Positions 34,340-48,330 are shown, counted from the first letter of the stretch. The stretch is DNA of 64,000 nt from Petrolisthes cinctipes (GCA_033782935.1 JAWQEG010000516.1:1612001-1676000), one strand, 5' to 3'. The notes: generated by a model not told the origin, from the sequence alone. Numbers and translations are program-made.

Positions 34340-35603
34340 TGTACCCGTTTATATCTCAAATTCAGGCTCAAAATACCCGAAAATTCGATATTTTGTGGTT
34401 CCTGAAGCGAACTGTACATGCCTACTCCGTGTTAGAGTATTTTCAAAATACAGGCCCAAAACATACTGAAAATCGATATTTTAGGTGCTCAAAGTCAATA
34501 TCTCAAATTCAGTCCCAAAATACCCGAAAATTCGATATTTTGGGGTCCCAGAAGCGATCTGTGCATGCCTACTCAGATACAGGCCCAAAACATGCTGAAA
34601 AACGATATTTTAGGTGCCCAAAAATCAATATGTGTATGCATCTTCTGCACCCGTTTTCATCCCAAATTCAACCTCAAAACACCCGAAAATTCGATATTTT
34701 TGGGTCCCTGAAGCGATTTGTACATGCCTATTCAGTGCTAGATTTTTTTCAAAATATAGGCTCAAAACATGCTAAAAATCAATATTTTAAGTATCCAAAG
34801 TCGATATGTGCATGCATCTTCTGTACCCGTTTATATCTAAAATTAAGTCTCAAAACTCCCGAAAATTCCGTATTTTTGGGTCCTAGAAGCGATCTGTACA
34901 TGCCTACTCCTAGTTAGAATGTTTTCAAGATACAGACCCAAAACATGCTCAAAGTCGATATATTAGGTGCCCAAAATTCGATATGTGCATGCATCTTCAG
35001 TACCCGTTTATATCTTAAATTCAGGCTTAAAACACCTGAAAATTCGATATTTTGGGGTCCCTGAAGCGATCTGTACATGTCTACTCCGTGTTAGAGTATT
35101 TTTTAAAAATACAGGCCCAAAACATGCTGAAAATCGATATTTTAGGTGCCCAAAGTCAATATGTGCCTACATCTTCTGTACCCGTTTATATCTCAAATTC
35201 AGGCTCAAAACACCCGAAAATTTGATATTTTTGGGTCCCAGAAGCGATCTATACATGCCTACTCAGTGCTAGAATATTTTCAAAATATAGGTCCAAAACA
35301 TGCAAAAATCAATATTTTAGGTGCAAAAAGTCGATTACTCAAATTCAGGCCCAAAACACCCGAAAATTCGATATTTTTGGGACTAGAAGCGATCTGTACA
35401 TGCCAACTCAGTGCTAGAATGTTTTCAAAATATAGGCTCAAAACATGCTAAAAATCGATATTTTAAGTGTCCAAAGTCGATATGTGCATGCATCTTCTGT
35501 ACCCGTTTACATCTCAAATTCAGGCTCAAAACACCCGAAAATTCGGTATTTTTGGGTCCTGGAAGCGATCAGTACATGCCTACTCCTAGTTAGAATGTTT
35601 TCA
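34340..35603 (+). repeat. ~1.26-kb duplicated satellite block, copy 1
   Basis: Matches 37020-38283 at an offset of 2680 bp. Shared private variants include CAGTCCCAAAA, GAAAAACGATATTTTAGG, CCCGTTTTCATCCC and a TTTTTTAAAAATACAGG run. Edges are approximate. Confidence 0.8.
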
Positions 35604-37019
35604 AGATACAGACCCAAAACATGCTCAAAATCGATATTTTCGGTGCCCAAAAGTCGATATGTGCATGCATCTTCAGTACCCGTTTATATCTCAAATTCAG
35701 GCTCAAATCACCCGAAAGTTCGATATTTTGGGGTCCCTGAAGCGATCTGTACATGCCTACTCCGTGTTAGAGTATTTTCAAAATACAGGCCCAAAACATG
35801 CTAAAAATCGATATTTTAGGTGCCCAAACTCGATATCTCAAATTCAGGCTCAAAACACCCGAAAATTCGATATTTTGGGGTCCCAGAAGCGATCTGTACA
35901 TGCCTACTTAGATACAGGCCCATAACATGCTGAAAATCGATATTTTAGGAGCCCAAAGTCAATATGTGTATGAATCTTCTGCACCCGTTTTTATCCCAAA
36001 TTCAACCTCAAAACACCCGAAAATTCGATATTTGTGGGTTTCTGAAGCGATCTGTACATACCTACTCAGTGCTAGAATATTTTCAAAATATAGGCTCAAA
36101 ATATGCTAAAAATCGATATTTTATGTGTCCAAAGTCGATATGTCCATGCATCTTCAGTACCCGTTTATATCTCAAATTCAGGCTCAAAACACCCGAAAAT
36201 TCGATATTTTGCGGTCTCTGAAGCGATCTGTACATGCCTACTCTGTATTAGAGTATTTTCAAAATACAGGCCCAAAACATGCTGAAAATCGATATTTTAG
36301 GTGGCCAAAGTCAATATGTGCATGCACCTTCTGTACCCGTTTATAACTCAAATTAAGTCTCAAAACTCCCGAAAATTCGGTATTTTTGGGTCCTAGAAGC
36401 GATCTGTACATGCCTACTCCTAGTTAGAATGTTTTCAAGATACAGACCCAAAACATGCTCAAAATCGATATTTTCGGTGCCCAAAAGTCGATATGAGCAT
36501 GCATCTTCAGTACCCGTTTATATCTCAAATTCAGGCTCCAAACACCCGGAAGTTCGATATTTTGGGGTTCCAGAAGCGATCTGTACATGCCTACTCAGAT
36601 ACAGGCCCAAAACATGATGAAAATCGATATTTTAGGTGCCCAAAGTCAATATGTGTATTCATCTTCTGCACCCGTTTATATCCCAAATTCAACCTCAAAA
36701 CACCCGAAAATTCGATATTTTTGTTTAACAGAAGCGATCTGTACATCTAACTCAGTTCTAGAATGTTTTCAAAATATAAGCTCAAAACATGCTAAAAATC
36801 GATATTTTAAGTGTCCATAGTCGATGTGTGCATGCATCTTCTGTACCCGTTTATATCTCAAATTCAGGCACAAAATACCCGAAAATTCGGTATTTTTGGT
36901 TCCTGGAAGCGATCTGTACATGCCTACTCTTAGTTAGAATGTTTTCAAGATACAGACCCATAAACATGCTACAAATCGATATTTTCGGTGCCCAAAAGTC
37001 GATATGTGCATGCATCTTC

Positions 37020-38283
37020 AGTACCCGTTTATATCTCAAATTGAGGCTCAAAACACCCGAAAATTCGATATTTTGGGGTTCCTGAAGCGAACTGTACATG
37101 CCTACTCCGTGTTAGAGTATTTTCAAAATACAGGCCCAAAACATGCTGAAAATCGATATTTTAGGTGCTCAAATTCAATATCTCAAATTCAGTCCCAAAA
37201 CACCCGAAAATTCGATATTTTGGGGTCCCAGAAGCGATCTGTGCATGCCTACTCATATACAGGCCCAAAACATGCTGAAAAACGATATTTTAGGTGCCCA
37301 AAAATCAATATGTGTATGCATCTTCTGCACCCGTTTTCATCCCAAATTCAACCTCAAAATACCCGAAAATTCGGTATTTTTGGGTCCCTGAAGCGATTTG
37401 TACATGCCTATTCAGTGCTAGAATTTTTTCAAAATATAGGCTCAAAACATGCTAAAAATCAATATTTTAAGTATCCAAAGTCGATATGTGCATGCATGTT
37501 CTGTACCCGTTTATATCTAAAATTAAGTCTCAAAACTCCCGAAAACTCGGTATTTTTGGGTCCTAGAAGCGATCTGTACATGCCTACTCCTAGTTAGAAT
37601 GTTTTCAAGATACAGACCCAAAACATGCTCAAAATCGATATATTAGGTGCCCAAAATTCGATATGTGCATGCATCTTCAGTACCCGTTTATATCTTAAAT
37701 TCAGGCTCAAAACACCGGAAAATTCGATATTTTGGGGTCCCTGAAGCGATCTGTACATGTCTACTCCGTGTTAGAGTATTTTTTAAAAATACAGGCCCAA
37801 AACATGCTGAAAATCGATATTTTAGGTGCCCAATGTCAATATGTGCATACATCTTCTGTACCCGTTTATATCTCAAATTCAGGCTCAAAACACCCGAAAA
37901 TTTGATATTTTTGGGTCCCAGAACCGATCTGTACATGCCTACTCAGTGCTAGAATATTTTCAAAATATAGGTCCAAAACATGCAAAAATCGATATTTTAG
38001 GTGCCCAAAGTCGATTACTCAATTTCAGGCCCAAAACACCCAAAAATTCGATATTTTTGGGACTAGCAGCGATCTGTACATGCCAACTCAATGCTAGAAT
38101 GTTTTCAAAATATAGGCTCAAAACATGCTAAAAATCGATATTTTAAGTGTCCAAAGTCGATATGTGCATGCATCTTCTGTACCCGTTTACATCTCAAATT
38201 CAGGCTCAAAACACCCGAAAATTCGGTATTTTTGGGTCCTGGAAGCGATCTGTACATGCCTACTCCTAGTTAGAATGTTTTCA
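37020..38283 (+). repeat. ~1.26-kb duplicated satellite block, copy 2
   Basis: Second copy of 34340-35603 with few differences. Similarity ends where copy 1 continues CAAGATACAGACCC and this copy reads CAAAATATTGCCCC. Confidence 0.8.
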
Positions 38284-38289
38284 AAATAT

Positions 38290-39460
38290 TGCCCCAAAAC
38301 ATGCTAAAAATCGATATTTTAGGTGCCCATAGTCGATATCTCAAATTCAGGCCCAAAACACCCGAAAATTCGATATTTTGGGGTCCCATAAGCGATCTGT
38401 ACATGCCTACTCCGTGTTAGAGTATTTTCAAAATACAGGCCTAATACATACTGAAAATCGATCTTCTAGGTGCCCAAAAGTCGATATGTGCATGCATCTT
38501 CTGTATCCGTTTATATCTCAAATTCAGGCTCCAAACACCCGAAAATTCGATATTTTGGGGTCCCAGAAGCGATCTGTACATGCCTACTATGTGTTAGAGT
38601 ATTTTCAAAATACAGGCCCAAAACATGCTGAAAATCTATATTTTAGGTGCCCAAAGTCAATATGTGTATGCATCTTCTGCACCCGTTTATATCCCAAATT
38701 CAGGCTCAAAACACCCGAAAAGTCAATATTATTGGATCCCAAAAGCGATCTGTATATGCCTACTCCGTGTTAGAGTATTTTCAAAATACAGGCCCAAAAC
38801 ATATTGAAAATCGATCTCTTAGGTAACCAAAAGTCGATATGTGCATGCATCTTCTGTACCAGTTTATATCTCAAATTCAGGCTTAAAACACCCGAATATT
38901 CGATATTTTGGGGTCCCTGAAGCGATCTGTACATGCCTACTCCGTGTTAGAGTATTTTCAAAATACAGGCCCAAAACATGCTGAAAATCGATATTTTATT
39001 TGCCCAAAGTCAATATGTGTATACATCTTCTGTTCCCGTTTATATCTCAAACTCAGGCTCAAAACACCCAAAAATTCGATATGTTTTGGTCCCAGAAGTT
39101 ATCTGTACATGCCTACTCAGTGCTAGAATATTTTCAAAATATAGGTCTAAAACATGCTAAAAATCGATATTTTAGGGGCCCAAAGTCGATATCTCAAATT
39201 CAGGCGCAAAACACCCGAAAATTCGATATTTTTGGGTCTAGAAGCGATCTGTACATGCCTACTCAGTACTAGAATTTTTTCAAAATATAGGCTCAAAACA
39301 TGCTAAAAATCGATATTTTAAATGTCCAAAGTCGATATGTGCATGCATCTTCTGTACCCGTTTACATCTCAAATTCAGGCTCAAAACACCCGAAAATTCG
39401 GTATTTTTGGGTCCTGGAAGCGATCTGTACATGCCTACTCCTAGTTAGAATGTTTTCAAG
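38290..39460 (+). repeat. ~1.17-kb duplicated satellite block, copy 1
   Basis: Matches 40652-41822 at an offset of 2362 bp. Shared rare variants include AATACATACTG, CGATCTTCTAGG, CCTACTATGTGTTAG, GTCAATATTATTGGATCCC and GATATGTTTTGGTCCC. Edges are approximate. Confidence 0.8.
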
Positions 39461-40651
39461 ATACAGACCCAAAACATGCTCAAAATCGATATTTTCGGTG
39501 CCCAAAAGTCGATATGTGCATGCATCTTCAGTACCCGTTTATATCTCAAATTCAGGCTCAAAGCACCCGAAAGTTCGATATTTTGGGGTCCCTGAAGCGA
39601 TCTGTACAGGCCTACTCCGTGTTAGAGTATTTTCAAAATACAGGCCCAAAACATGCTGAAAATCGATACTTTAGGTGCCCAAACTCGATATCTCAAATTC
39701 AGGCTCAAAACACCCGAAAATTCGATATTTTGGGGTCCCAGAAGCGATCTGTACATGCCTACTCAGATACAGGCCCATAACATGCTGAAAATCGATATTT
39801 TAGGTGCCCAAAGTCAATATGTGTATGCATCTTCTGCACCCGTTTTTATCCCAAATTCAGGCTCAAAACACCCGAAAATTTGATATTTAGGGGTCCCAGA
39901 AGCGATCTGTACATGCCTACTCCGTGTTAGAGTATTTTCAAAATACAGGCCCAAAACATACTGAAAATCGATATTTTAGGTGCCCAAAAGTCGATATGTG
40001 CATGCATCTTCTGTACCCGTTTATATCTCAAATTCAGGCTCCAAACACCCGAAAATTCGATATTTTGGGGTCGAAGAAGCGATCTGCACATGCCTACTCA
40101 GTGCTAGAATGTTTTCAAAATATAGGCTCAAAACATGCTAAAAATCGATATTTTAAGTGTCCAAAGTCGATATGTGCATGCATCTTCAGTACACGTTTAT
40201 ATCTCAAATTGAGACTCAAAACACCCGAAAATTCGATATTTTGGGGTCCCTGAAGCGATCTGTACATGCCTACTCCGTGTTAGAGTATTTTCAAAATACA
40301 GGCCCAAAACTTGCTGAAAATCGATATTTTAGGTGCCCAAACTCAATATGTGTATGCATCTTCTGTACCCGTTTATATCTCAAATCCAGGCTCAAAACAC
40401 CCGAAAATTCGATATTTTGGGGTCCCAGAAGCGAACTGTACATGCCTACTCCGCGTTAGAGTAATTTCAAAACACAGGCCCAAAACATACTGAAAATCGA
40501 TCTTTTAGGTCCCCAAAGTCAATATGTACATGCATCTTCTGTACCCGTTTATATCTCAAATTCATGCTCAAAACACCCGAAAATTCGATAATTTGGGGTC
40601 CCAGAAGCGATCTGTACATGCCTACTCAGTGCTAGAATATTTTCAAAATAT

Positions 40652-41822
40652 AGGCCCAAAACATGCTAAAAATCGATATTTTAGGTGCCCAAAGTCGATA
40701 TCTCAAATACAGGCCCAAAACACCCGAAAATTCGATATTTTGGGGTCCCATAAGCGATCTGTACATGCCTACTCCGTGTTAGAGTATTTTCAAAATACAT
40801 GCCTAATACATACTGAAAATCGATCTTCTAGGTGCCCAAAAGTCGATATGTGCATGCATCTTCTGTATCCGTTTATATCTCAAATTCAGGCTCCAAACAC
40901 CCGAAAATTCGATATTTTGGGGTCCCAGAAGCGATCTGTACATGCCTACTATGTGTTAGAGTATTTTCAAAATACAGGCCCAAAACATGCTGAAAATCTA
41001 TATTTTAGGTGCCCAAAGTCAATATGTGTATGCATCTTCTGCACTCGTTTATATCCCAAATTCAACCTCAAAACACCCGAAAAGTCAATATTATTGGATC
41101 CCAAGAGCGATCTGTATATGCCTACTCCGTGTTAGAGTATTTTCAAAATACAGGCCCAAAACATATTGAAAATCGATCTCTTAGGTAACCAAAAGTCGAT
41201 ATGTGCATGCATCTTCTGTACCAGTTTATATCTCAAATTCAGGCTTAAAACACCCGAATATTCGATATTTTGGGGTCCCTGAAGCGATCTGTACATGCCT
41301 ACTCCGTGTTAGAGTATTTTCAAAATACAGGCCCAAAACATGCTGAAAATCGATATTTTATTTGCCCAAAGTCAATATGTGTATACATCTTCTGTACCCG
41401 TTTATATCTCAAACTCAGGCTCAAAACACCCAAAAATTCGATATGTTTTGGTCCCAGAAGTTATCTATACATGCCTACTCAGTGCTAGAATATTTTCAAA
41501 ATATAGGTCTAAAACATGCTAAAAATCGATATTTTAGGGGCCCAAAGTCGACATCTCAAATTCAGGCGCAAAACACCCGAAAATTCGATATTTTTGGGTC
41601 TAGAAGCGATCTGTACATGCCTACTCAGTACTAGAATTTTTTCAAAATATAGGCTCAAAACATAATAAAAATCGATATTTTAAATGTCCAAAGTCGATAT
41701 GTGCATGCATCTTCTGTAACCGTTTATATCTCAAATTCAAGCTCAAAACACCCGAAAATTCGGTATTTTTGGGTCCTTCAAGCGATCTGTACATGACTAC
41801 TCCTAGTTAGAATGTTTTCAAG
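40652..41822 (+). repeat. ~1.17-kb duplicated satellite block, copy 2
   Basis: Second copy of 38290-39460, carrying the same rare variants with scattered substitutions. Confidence 0.8.
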
Positions 41823-43762
41823 ATACAGACCCAAAACATGCTCAAAATCGAATTTTTCGGAGCCCAAACGTCGATATGTGCATGCATCTTCAGTACCCGT
41901 TTATATCTCAAATTCAGGCTCAAAACACCCGAAAATTCGATATTTTGGGGTCCCTGAAGCGATCTGTACATGGCTACTCCGTGATAGAATATTTTCAAAA
42001 TACAGGCCCAAAACATGCTGAAAATCGATATTTTAGGTGCCCAAACTCAATATATGTATGCATCTTCTGTACCCGTTTATATCTCAAATCCAGGCTCAAA
42101 ACACCCGAAAATTCGATATTTTTGGGTCCCAGAAGCGATCTGTTCATGCCTACTCAGTTCTAGAATATTTTCCAAATATAGGTCCAAAACATGCTAACTA
42201 TTGATATTTTAGGTGCCCAAAGTCGATATCTCAAATTCAAGCAGAAAACTCCCGAAAATTCGATATTTTGGGGTCCCAGAAGCGATCTGTACATGCCTAC
42301 TCCGCGTTAGAGTAATTTCAAAACACATGCCCAAAACATACTGAAAATCGATCTTTTAGATGCCCAAAGTCAATATGTACATGCATCTTCTGTACCCGTT
42401 TATATCTCAAATTCATGCTCAAAACACCCGAAAATTCGATATTTTGGGGTCCCAGAAGCGATCTGTACATGCCTACTCAGTGCTAGAATATTTTCAAAAT
42501 ATAGGCCCAAGACGTGCTAAAAATCTATATTTTAGGTGCCCAAAATCGATATCTTAAATTCAGGCCCTAAACACCCGAAAATTCGACATTTTGGGGTCCC
42601 AAAAGCGATCGGTGCATGCCTACTCCGTGTTAGAGTATTTTCAAAATAAAGGCCCAAAACATAATGAAAAACGATCTCTTAGGTAACCAAAAGTCGATAT
42701 GTGCATGCATCTTCTGTACCATTTTATATCTCAAATTCAGGCTCAAAACACACGAAAATTCGATATTTTGGAGTCCCAGAAGCGATCTGTACAAGCCTAC
42801 TCCGTGTTAGAGTATTTTCAAAATACAGGCCCAAAACATGCTGAAATTCGATATTTTAGGGGCCCAAAGTCAATACGTACATGTATCTTCTGTACCCGTT
42901 TATATCTCAAATTTAGGCTTAAAACTCCCGAAAATACGATATTTTGGGGTCCCAGAAGCGATCTGTACATGCCTACTCAGTGCTAGAATATTTTCAAAAT
43001 ATTGGCCCAAAACATGCTAAAAGTCGTTATTATAGGTGCCCAAAGTCGATATCTCAAATTCAGGCCCAAAACACCCGAAAATTCGATATTTTGGGATCCC
43101 AGAAGCAATCTGTACATGCCTACTCCGTGTTAGAGTATTTTAAAAATACTGGCCTAATACATACTGAAAATCGATCATCTAGGTGCCCAAAAGTCGATAT
43201 GTGCATGCATCTTCTGCACCCGTTTATATCCCAAATTCAACCTCAAAACACCCGGAAACTCAATATTTTTGGATCCCATAAGCGATCTGTATATACCTGC
43301 TCATTGCTAGAATTTTTTCAAAATATAGGCTCAAAACATGCTAAAAATAGATATTATAGGTGTCCAAAAGTCGATATGTGCATGCATCTTCAGTACCCGT
43401 TTATATCTCAAATTCAGACTCAAAACACCCGAAAATTCGATAATTTGAAGTCCCAGAAGCGATCTATACATGCCTACTCCGTGTTAGAGTATTTTCAAAA
43501 TACAGGCCCAAATCATGCTGAAAATCGATCTTTTAGGTGCCCAAAGTCAATATGTACATGCATCTTGTGTACCCGTTTATATCTCAAATTCAGGGTCCAA
43601 ACACCCAAAAATGCGATATTTTTGGGTCCCAGAAGCGATCTGCACATGCCTACTCCGTGTTAGAGTATTTTCAAAAAACAGGCCCAAAACATGCTGAAAA
43701 TCGATATTTTAGGGGCCCAAAGTAAATACGTGCATGCATCTTCTGTACCCGTTTATATCTCA

Positions 43763-43770
43763 TTTTTCAC
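43763..43770. other. satellite strand-switch junction
   Basis: To the left, plus-oriented satellite stops after CCCGTTTATATCTCA. A short T-run (TTTTT) follows, and from about 43770 the sequence CTTCTGGAACCC continues as satellite in the opposite orientation. The two sides meet at different points of the monomer, so it is not a simple mirror-image palindrome at the joint. Confidence 0.9.
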
Positions 43771-44990
43771 TTCTGGAACCCAAATAAATTGAATTTTAGG
43801 GTGTTCTGAGCCTGAATTTGAGATATGAACGGGTACAGATGATGCATGCACATATCGACTTTGGGCACCTAAAATATCGATTTTGAGCATGTTTTGGGCC
43901 TGTATTTTGAAAATACTAGAGCACGGAGTAGGCATGTACAGATTGCTTCTGGGACACAAAAATATCGATTTTTTTTGGTGTTTCGAGCCTGAATTTGAGA
44001 TATAAACGGGTTCAGAAGATGCATGCACATATCGACTTTGGCACCCAAAATATCGATTTTAGTATGTTTTCGGCGTATAATTTGAAAATATTCTAGCACT
44101 GAGTAGGCATGTAAAGATCGCTTCTGGGACCCAAAAATATCGAATTTTCGGGGGTTTTGAGCCAGAAATTGGGATATAACCGGGTACAGAGGATGCATGC
44201 ACATATCGACTTTTTGCACCTAAAATATCGATTTTGAGCATGTTTTGGGTCTGTATCTTGAAAAAATTCTAGCAAGGAGTAGGCATGTACAGATCGCTTC
44301 TGGGCCAAAAATACCGAATTTTCTGGTGTTTTGAACCTGAATTTGGGATATAGACGGGTACAGAAGATGCATACACATATTGACTTTGGGCACCTAAAAT
44401 ATACATTTTCAGCATGTTTTGGGCCTGTATTTTGAAAATACATTAACACTTAGTAGGCATGTACAGATCGCTTCTGGGACCCAAAAATATCGAATTTTCG
44501 GGTGTTTTGAGCCTGAATTTGAGATATAAACGGGTACAGAAGATGCATGCACATATCGACTTTGGGCACCTAAAATATCGATTTTGAGCATGTTTTGGGC
44601 CTGTATTTTGAAAATACTCTAACACGGAGTAGGCATGTACAGATCGCTTCTGGGACCCAAAAATATCGAATATTCGGGTGTTTTGAGTCTGAATTTGAGA
44701 TATAAACGGGTACAGAAGATTCATGCACATATCGACTTTGGGCACCTAAAATATCGATTTTGAGCATGTTTTGGACCTGTATTTTGAAAATACTCTAACA
44801 CGGAGTAGGCAAGTACAGATCGCTTCTGTGACACAAAAATATCGATTTTTTGGGTGTTTCGAGCCTGAATTTGAGATATAAACGGGTTCAAAAGATGCAT
44901 GCACATATCGACTTTGGCACATAAAATATCGATTTTTAGTATGTTTTCGGCGTATAATTTGAAAATATTCTAGCACTGAGTAGGCATGTA

Positions 44991-45153
44991 CAGTCGGCGG
45001 CAAAAGTCCTGTCGCCTCACCTGCTTCATCGAGGTACGCGATGTTCATAGACTCGGGATTATTAGGTGTAGAAAACGTGCGTATTTTTCGAGTCCATGAA
45101 CACTGCGTGTCTCGGTGAAGCAGGTGAGGCGACAGGACTTCTGCCGCCGACTG
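44991..45153. mobile_element. 163-bp foldback MITE with CAGT termini and TA duplication
   Basis: A GC-rich block unlike the surrounding AT-rich satellite. It begins CAGTCGGCGGCA, ends with the inverse complement, and the arms pair for about 66 bp with few mismatches around a loop of about 30 bp. It is flanked by TA on both sides (44989-44990 and 45154-45155). Parallel satellite monomers, for example at 44104-44125, show the uninterrupted site with a single TA. CAGT ends and TA target sites are typical of Tc1/mariner elements. No coding capacity; it would depend on a transposase elsewhere. Confidence 0.88.
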
Positions 45154-46989
45154 TACATATCGCTTCTGTGACCCAAAAATATCGAATTTTCGGGGGTTTT
45201 GAGCCAGAAATTGGGATATAACCGGGTACAGAGGATGCATGCACATATCGACTTTTGCACCTAAAATATCGATTTTGAGCATGTTTTGGGTCTGTATCTT
45301 GAAAAAATTCTAACAAGGAGTAGGCATGTACAGATCGCTTCTGGGCCAAAAATACCGAATTTTCTGGTGTTTTGAACCTGAATTTGGGATATAGACGGGT
45401 ACTGAAGATGCATACACATATTGACTTTGGGCACCTAAAATATAGATTTTCAGCATGTTTTGGGCCTGTATTTTGAAAATACATTAACACTTAGTAGGCA
45501 TGTACAGATCGCTTCTGGGACCCAAAAATATCGAATTTTCGGATGTTTTGAGCCTGAATTTGAGATATAAACGTATACAGAAGATGCATGCACATATCGA
45601 CTTTTTGCACCTAAAATATCGATTTTTAACATGTTTTGGGCCTGTATTTTGAAAATACTCTAACACGGAGTAGGCATGTACAGATCGCTTCTGGGACCCA
45701 AAAAAATCGAATTTTCTGGTGTTTTGAGCCTGAATTTGAGATATAAACGTGTACAGAAGATGCATACACATTTTGACTTTGGGCACATCAAATATCGATT
45801 TTGAGCATGTTTTGGGCCTGTATTTTGAAAATACTCTAACACGGAGTAGGCATGTACAGATCGCTTCTGAGACACAAAAATATCGATTTTTTGGGTGTTT
45901 CGAGCCTGAATTTGATATATAAACGGGTTCAGAAGATGCATGCACATATCGACTTTGGCACCCAAAATATCGATTTTTAGTATGTTTTCGGCGTATAATT
46001 TGAAAATATTCTAGCACTGAGTAGGCATGTAAAGATCGCTTCTCGGACCCAAAAATATCGAATTTTCGGGGGTTTTGAGCCAGAAATTGGGATATAACCG
46101 GGTAAAGAGGATGCATACACATATCGACTTTTTGCACCTAAAATATCGATTTTGAGCATGTTTTGGGTCTGTATCTTGAAAAAATTCTAGCAAGGAGTAG
46201 GCATGTACAGATCGCATCTGGTACCCAAAAATACCGAATTTTATGGTGTTTTGAACCTGAATTTGGGATATAGACGGGTACAGAAGATGCATACACATAG
46301 TGACTTTGGTCACCTAAAATATAGATTTTCAGCATGTTTTGGGCCTGTATTTTGAAAATACATTAACACGGAGTAGGCATGTACAGATCGCTTCTGGGAC
46401 CCAGAAATATTGAGTTCTCGGGTGTTTTGAACCTGAATTAGGGATATACACGTGTACAGAAGATGCATACACATTTTGACTTTGGGCACATAAAATATCG
46501 ATTTTCAGCATGTTTTGGGCCTGTATTTTGAAAATACTCTAACACGGAGTAGGCATGTACAGATCGCTTCTGAGACACAAAAATATCGATTTTTCGGGTG
46601 TTTCGAGCCTGAATTTGAGATATAAACGGGTTCAGAAGATGCATGCACATATCGACTTTGGCACCCAAAATATCGATTTTTAGTATGTTTTCGGCGTATA
46701 ATTTGAAAATACTCTAGCACTGAGTAGGCATGTAAAGATCGCTTCTGGGACCCAAAAATATCGAATTTTCGGGGGTTTTGAGCCAGAAATTGGGATATAA
46801 CCGGGTACAGAGGATGCATACACATATCGACTTTTTGCACCTAAAATATCGATTTTGAGCATGTTTTGGGTCTGTATCTTGAAAAAATTCTAGCATCTGG
46901 TGCCCAAAAATACCGAATTTTATGGTGTTTTGAACCTGAATTTGGGATATAGACGGGTACAGAAGATGCATACACATAGTGACTTTGGT

Positions 46990-48330
46990 CACCTAAAATA
47001 TAGATTTTCAGCATGTTTTGGGCCTGTATTTTGAAAATACATTAACACGGAGTAGGCATGTACAGATCGCTTCTGGGACCCAGAAATATTGAATTTTCGG
47101 GTGTTTTGAACCTGAATTAGGGATATACACGTGTACAGAAGATGCATACACATTTTGACTTTGGGCACATAAAATATCGATTTTGAGCATGTTTTGGGCC
47201 TGTAATTTGAAAATACTCTTACACGGAGTAGGCATGTACAGATCGCTTCTGGGACACAAAAATATCGAATATTCGGGTGTTTTGAGTCTAAATTTGAGAT
47301 ATAAACGGGTATTTTTAAAATACTCCAACACTGAGTAGACACGTACAGATCGCTTCTGGAACACAAATATATCGAATTTTCGGGTGTTTTGAGCCTGAAT
47401 TTGATATATGAACGGGTACAGAAGATGCACGCACATATCGATTTTGGGCACCTAAAATATCGATTTTGAGCATGTTTTGGGACTGTATTTTGAAAATACT
47501 ATAGCACGGTGTAGTCATGTACAGATCGCTTCTGGGACACAAAAATATCGATTTTTTGTGTGTTTTGAGCCTGAATTTGAGATATAAACGGGTACAGAAG
47601 ATGCATGCACATATCGACTTTGGGCACCTAAAATATCGATTTTTAGCATGTTTTGTGCCTGTATTATAAAAATACTCTAACACGGAGTAGACATGTACAG
47701 ATCGCTTTTGCGACCCAAAAATATCGAATTTTCGGGTGTTTTGAGCCTGAATTTAAGATATAAACGGGTACAGAAGATGCATGCACATATCGACTTTGGA
47801 CACCTAAAATATCGATTTATAGCATGTTTTAGGCCTGTATTTTAAAAACATTCTAGCACTGAGTAGGCATGTACAGATTGCTTAAGGGACCCAAAAATAT
47901 CGAATTTTCGGAGTTTTGAGCCTGAATTTGAGATATAAACGGGTACAGAAGATGCATGCACATATCGACGTTTTGCACTAAAAATATCGATTTTGAGCAT
48001 TTTTTTGGTCTGTAACTTGAAAACATTCTAGCAAGGAGTAGGCATGTACAGAATGCTTCTGGGACCCAAAAATATCGAAATTTCTGGTGTTTTGAACCTG
48101 AATTAAGGATATACACGCGTACAGAAGATGCATACACATATTGACTTAGGGCACATAAAATATCGATTTTCAGCATGTTTTAGGCCTGTATTTTTAAAAC
48201 ACTCTAACACAGAGTATGCGAGTACAGATCGCTTCTGGGACCCAAAAATATTGAATTTTTGGGTGTTTTGAGCCTGAATTTGAGATATAAACGGGTACAG
48301 AAGATGCATGCACATATCGACTTTGGCACC
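46990..48330 (-). repeat. dispersed satellite block, copy 1
   Basis: Matches about 59581-60780 at an offset of 12591 bp, falling to 12444 bp in the last third because the other copy lacks one ~147-bp piece. Both contain the same truncated monomer, where AAACGGGTATTTTTAAAATACTCCAACACTG joins two normally distant parts. Edges are approximate. Confidence 0.78.

Larger units (their letters stand above)
21696..43762 (+). repeat. satellite array, plus orientation, right segment (176-bp family)
   Basis: About 22 kb of the same satellite in the same orientation as 5331-14574, continuing the monomer cut by the BEL element. It is a mixture of 176-bp, ~148-bp and ~159-bp monomers, plus a variant with an extra AAAAGCTCAAAA before ACACCCG (for example near 25340, 28990, 29665, 33000 and 33675). 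Several multi-kilobase blocks are duplicated within it and are listed separately. It ends mid-monomer at TATATCTCA, where the strand switches. No inserted gene is visible. Confidence 0.95.

Noticed and set aside
43763..43770. Perfect palindrome or telomere-like hairpin at the strand switch
   Set aside because: The two arms enter the joint at different monomer phases, so there is no mirror-image sequence at the centre, and no telomeric repeat is present.
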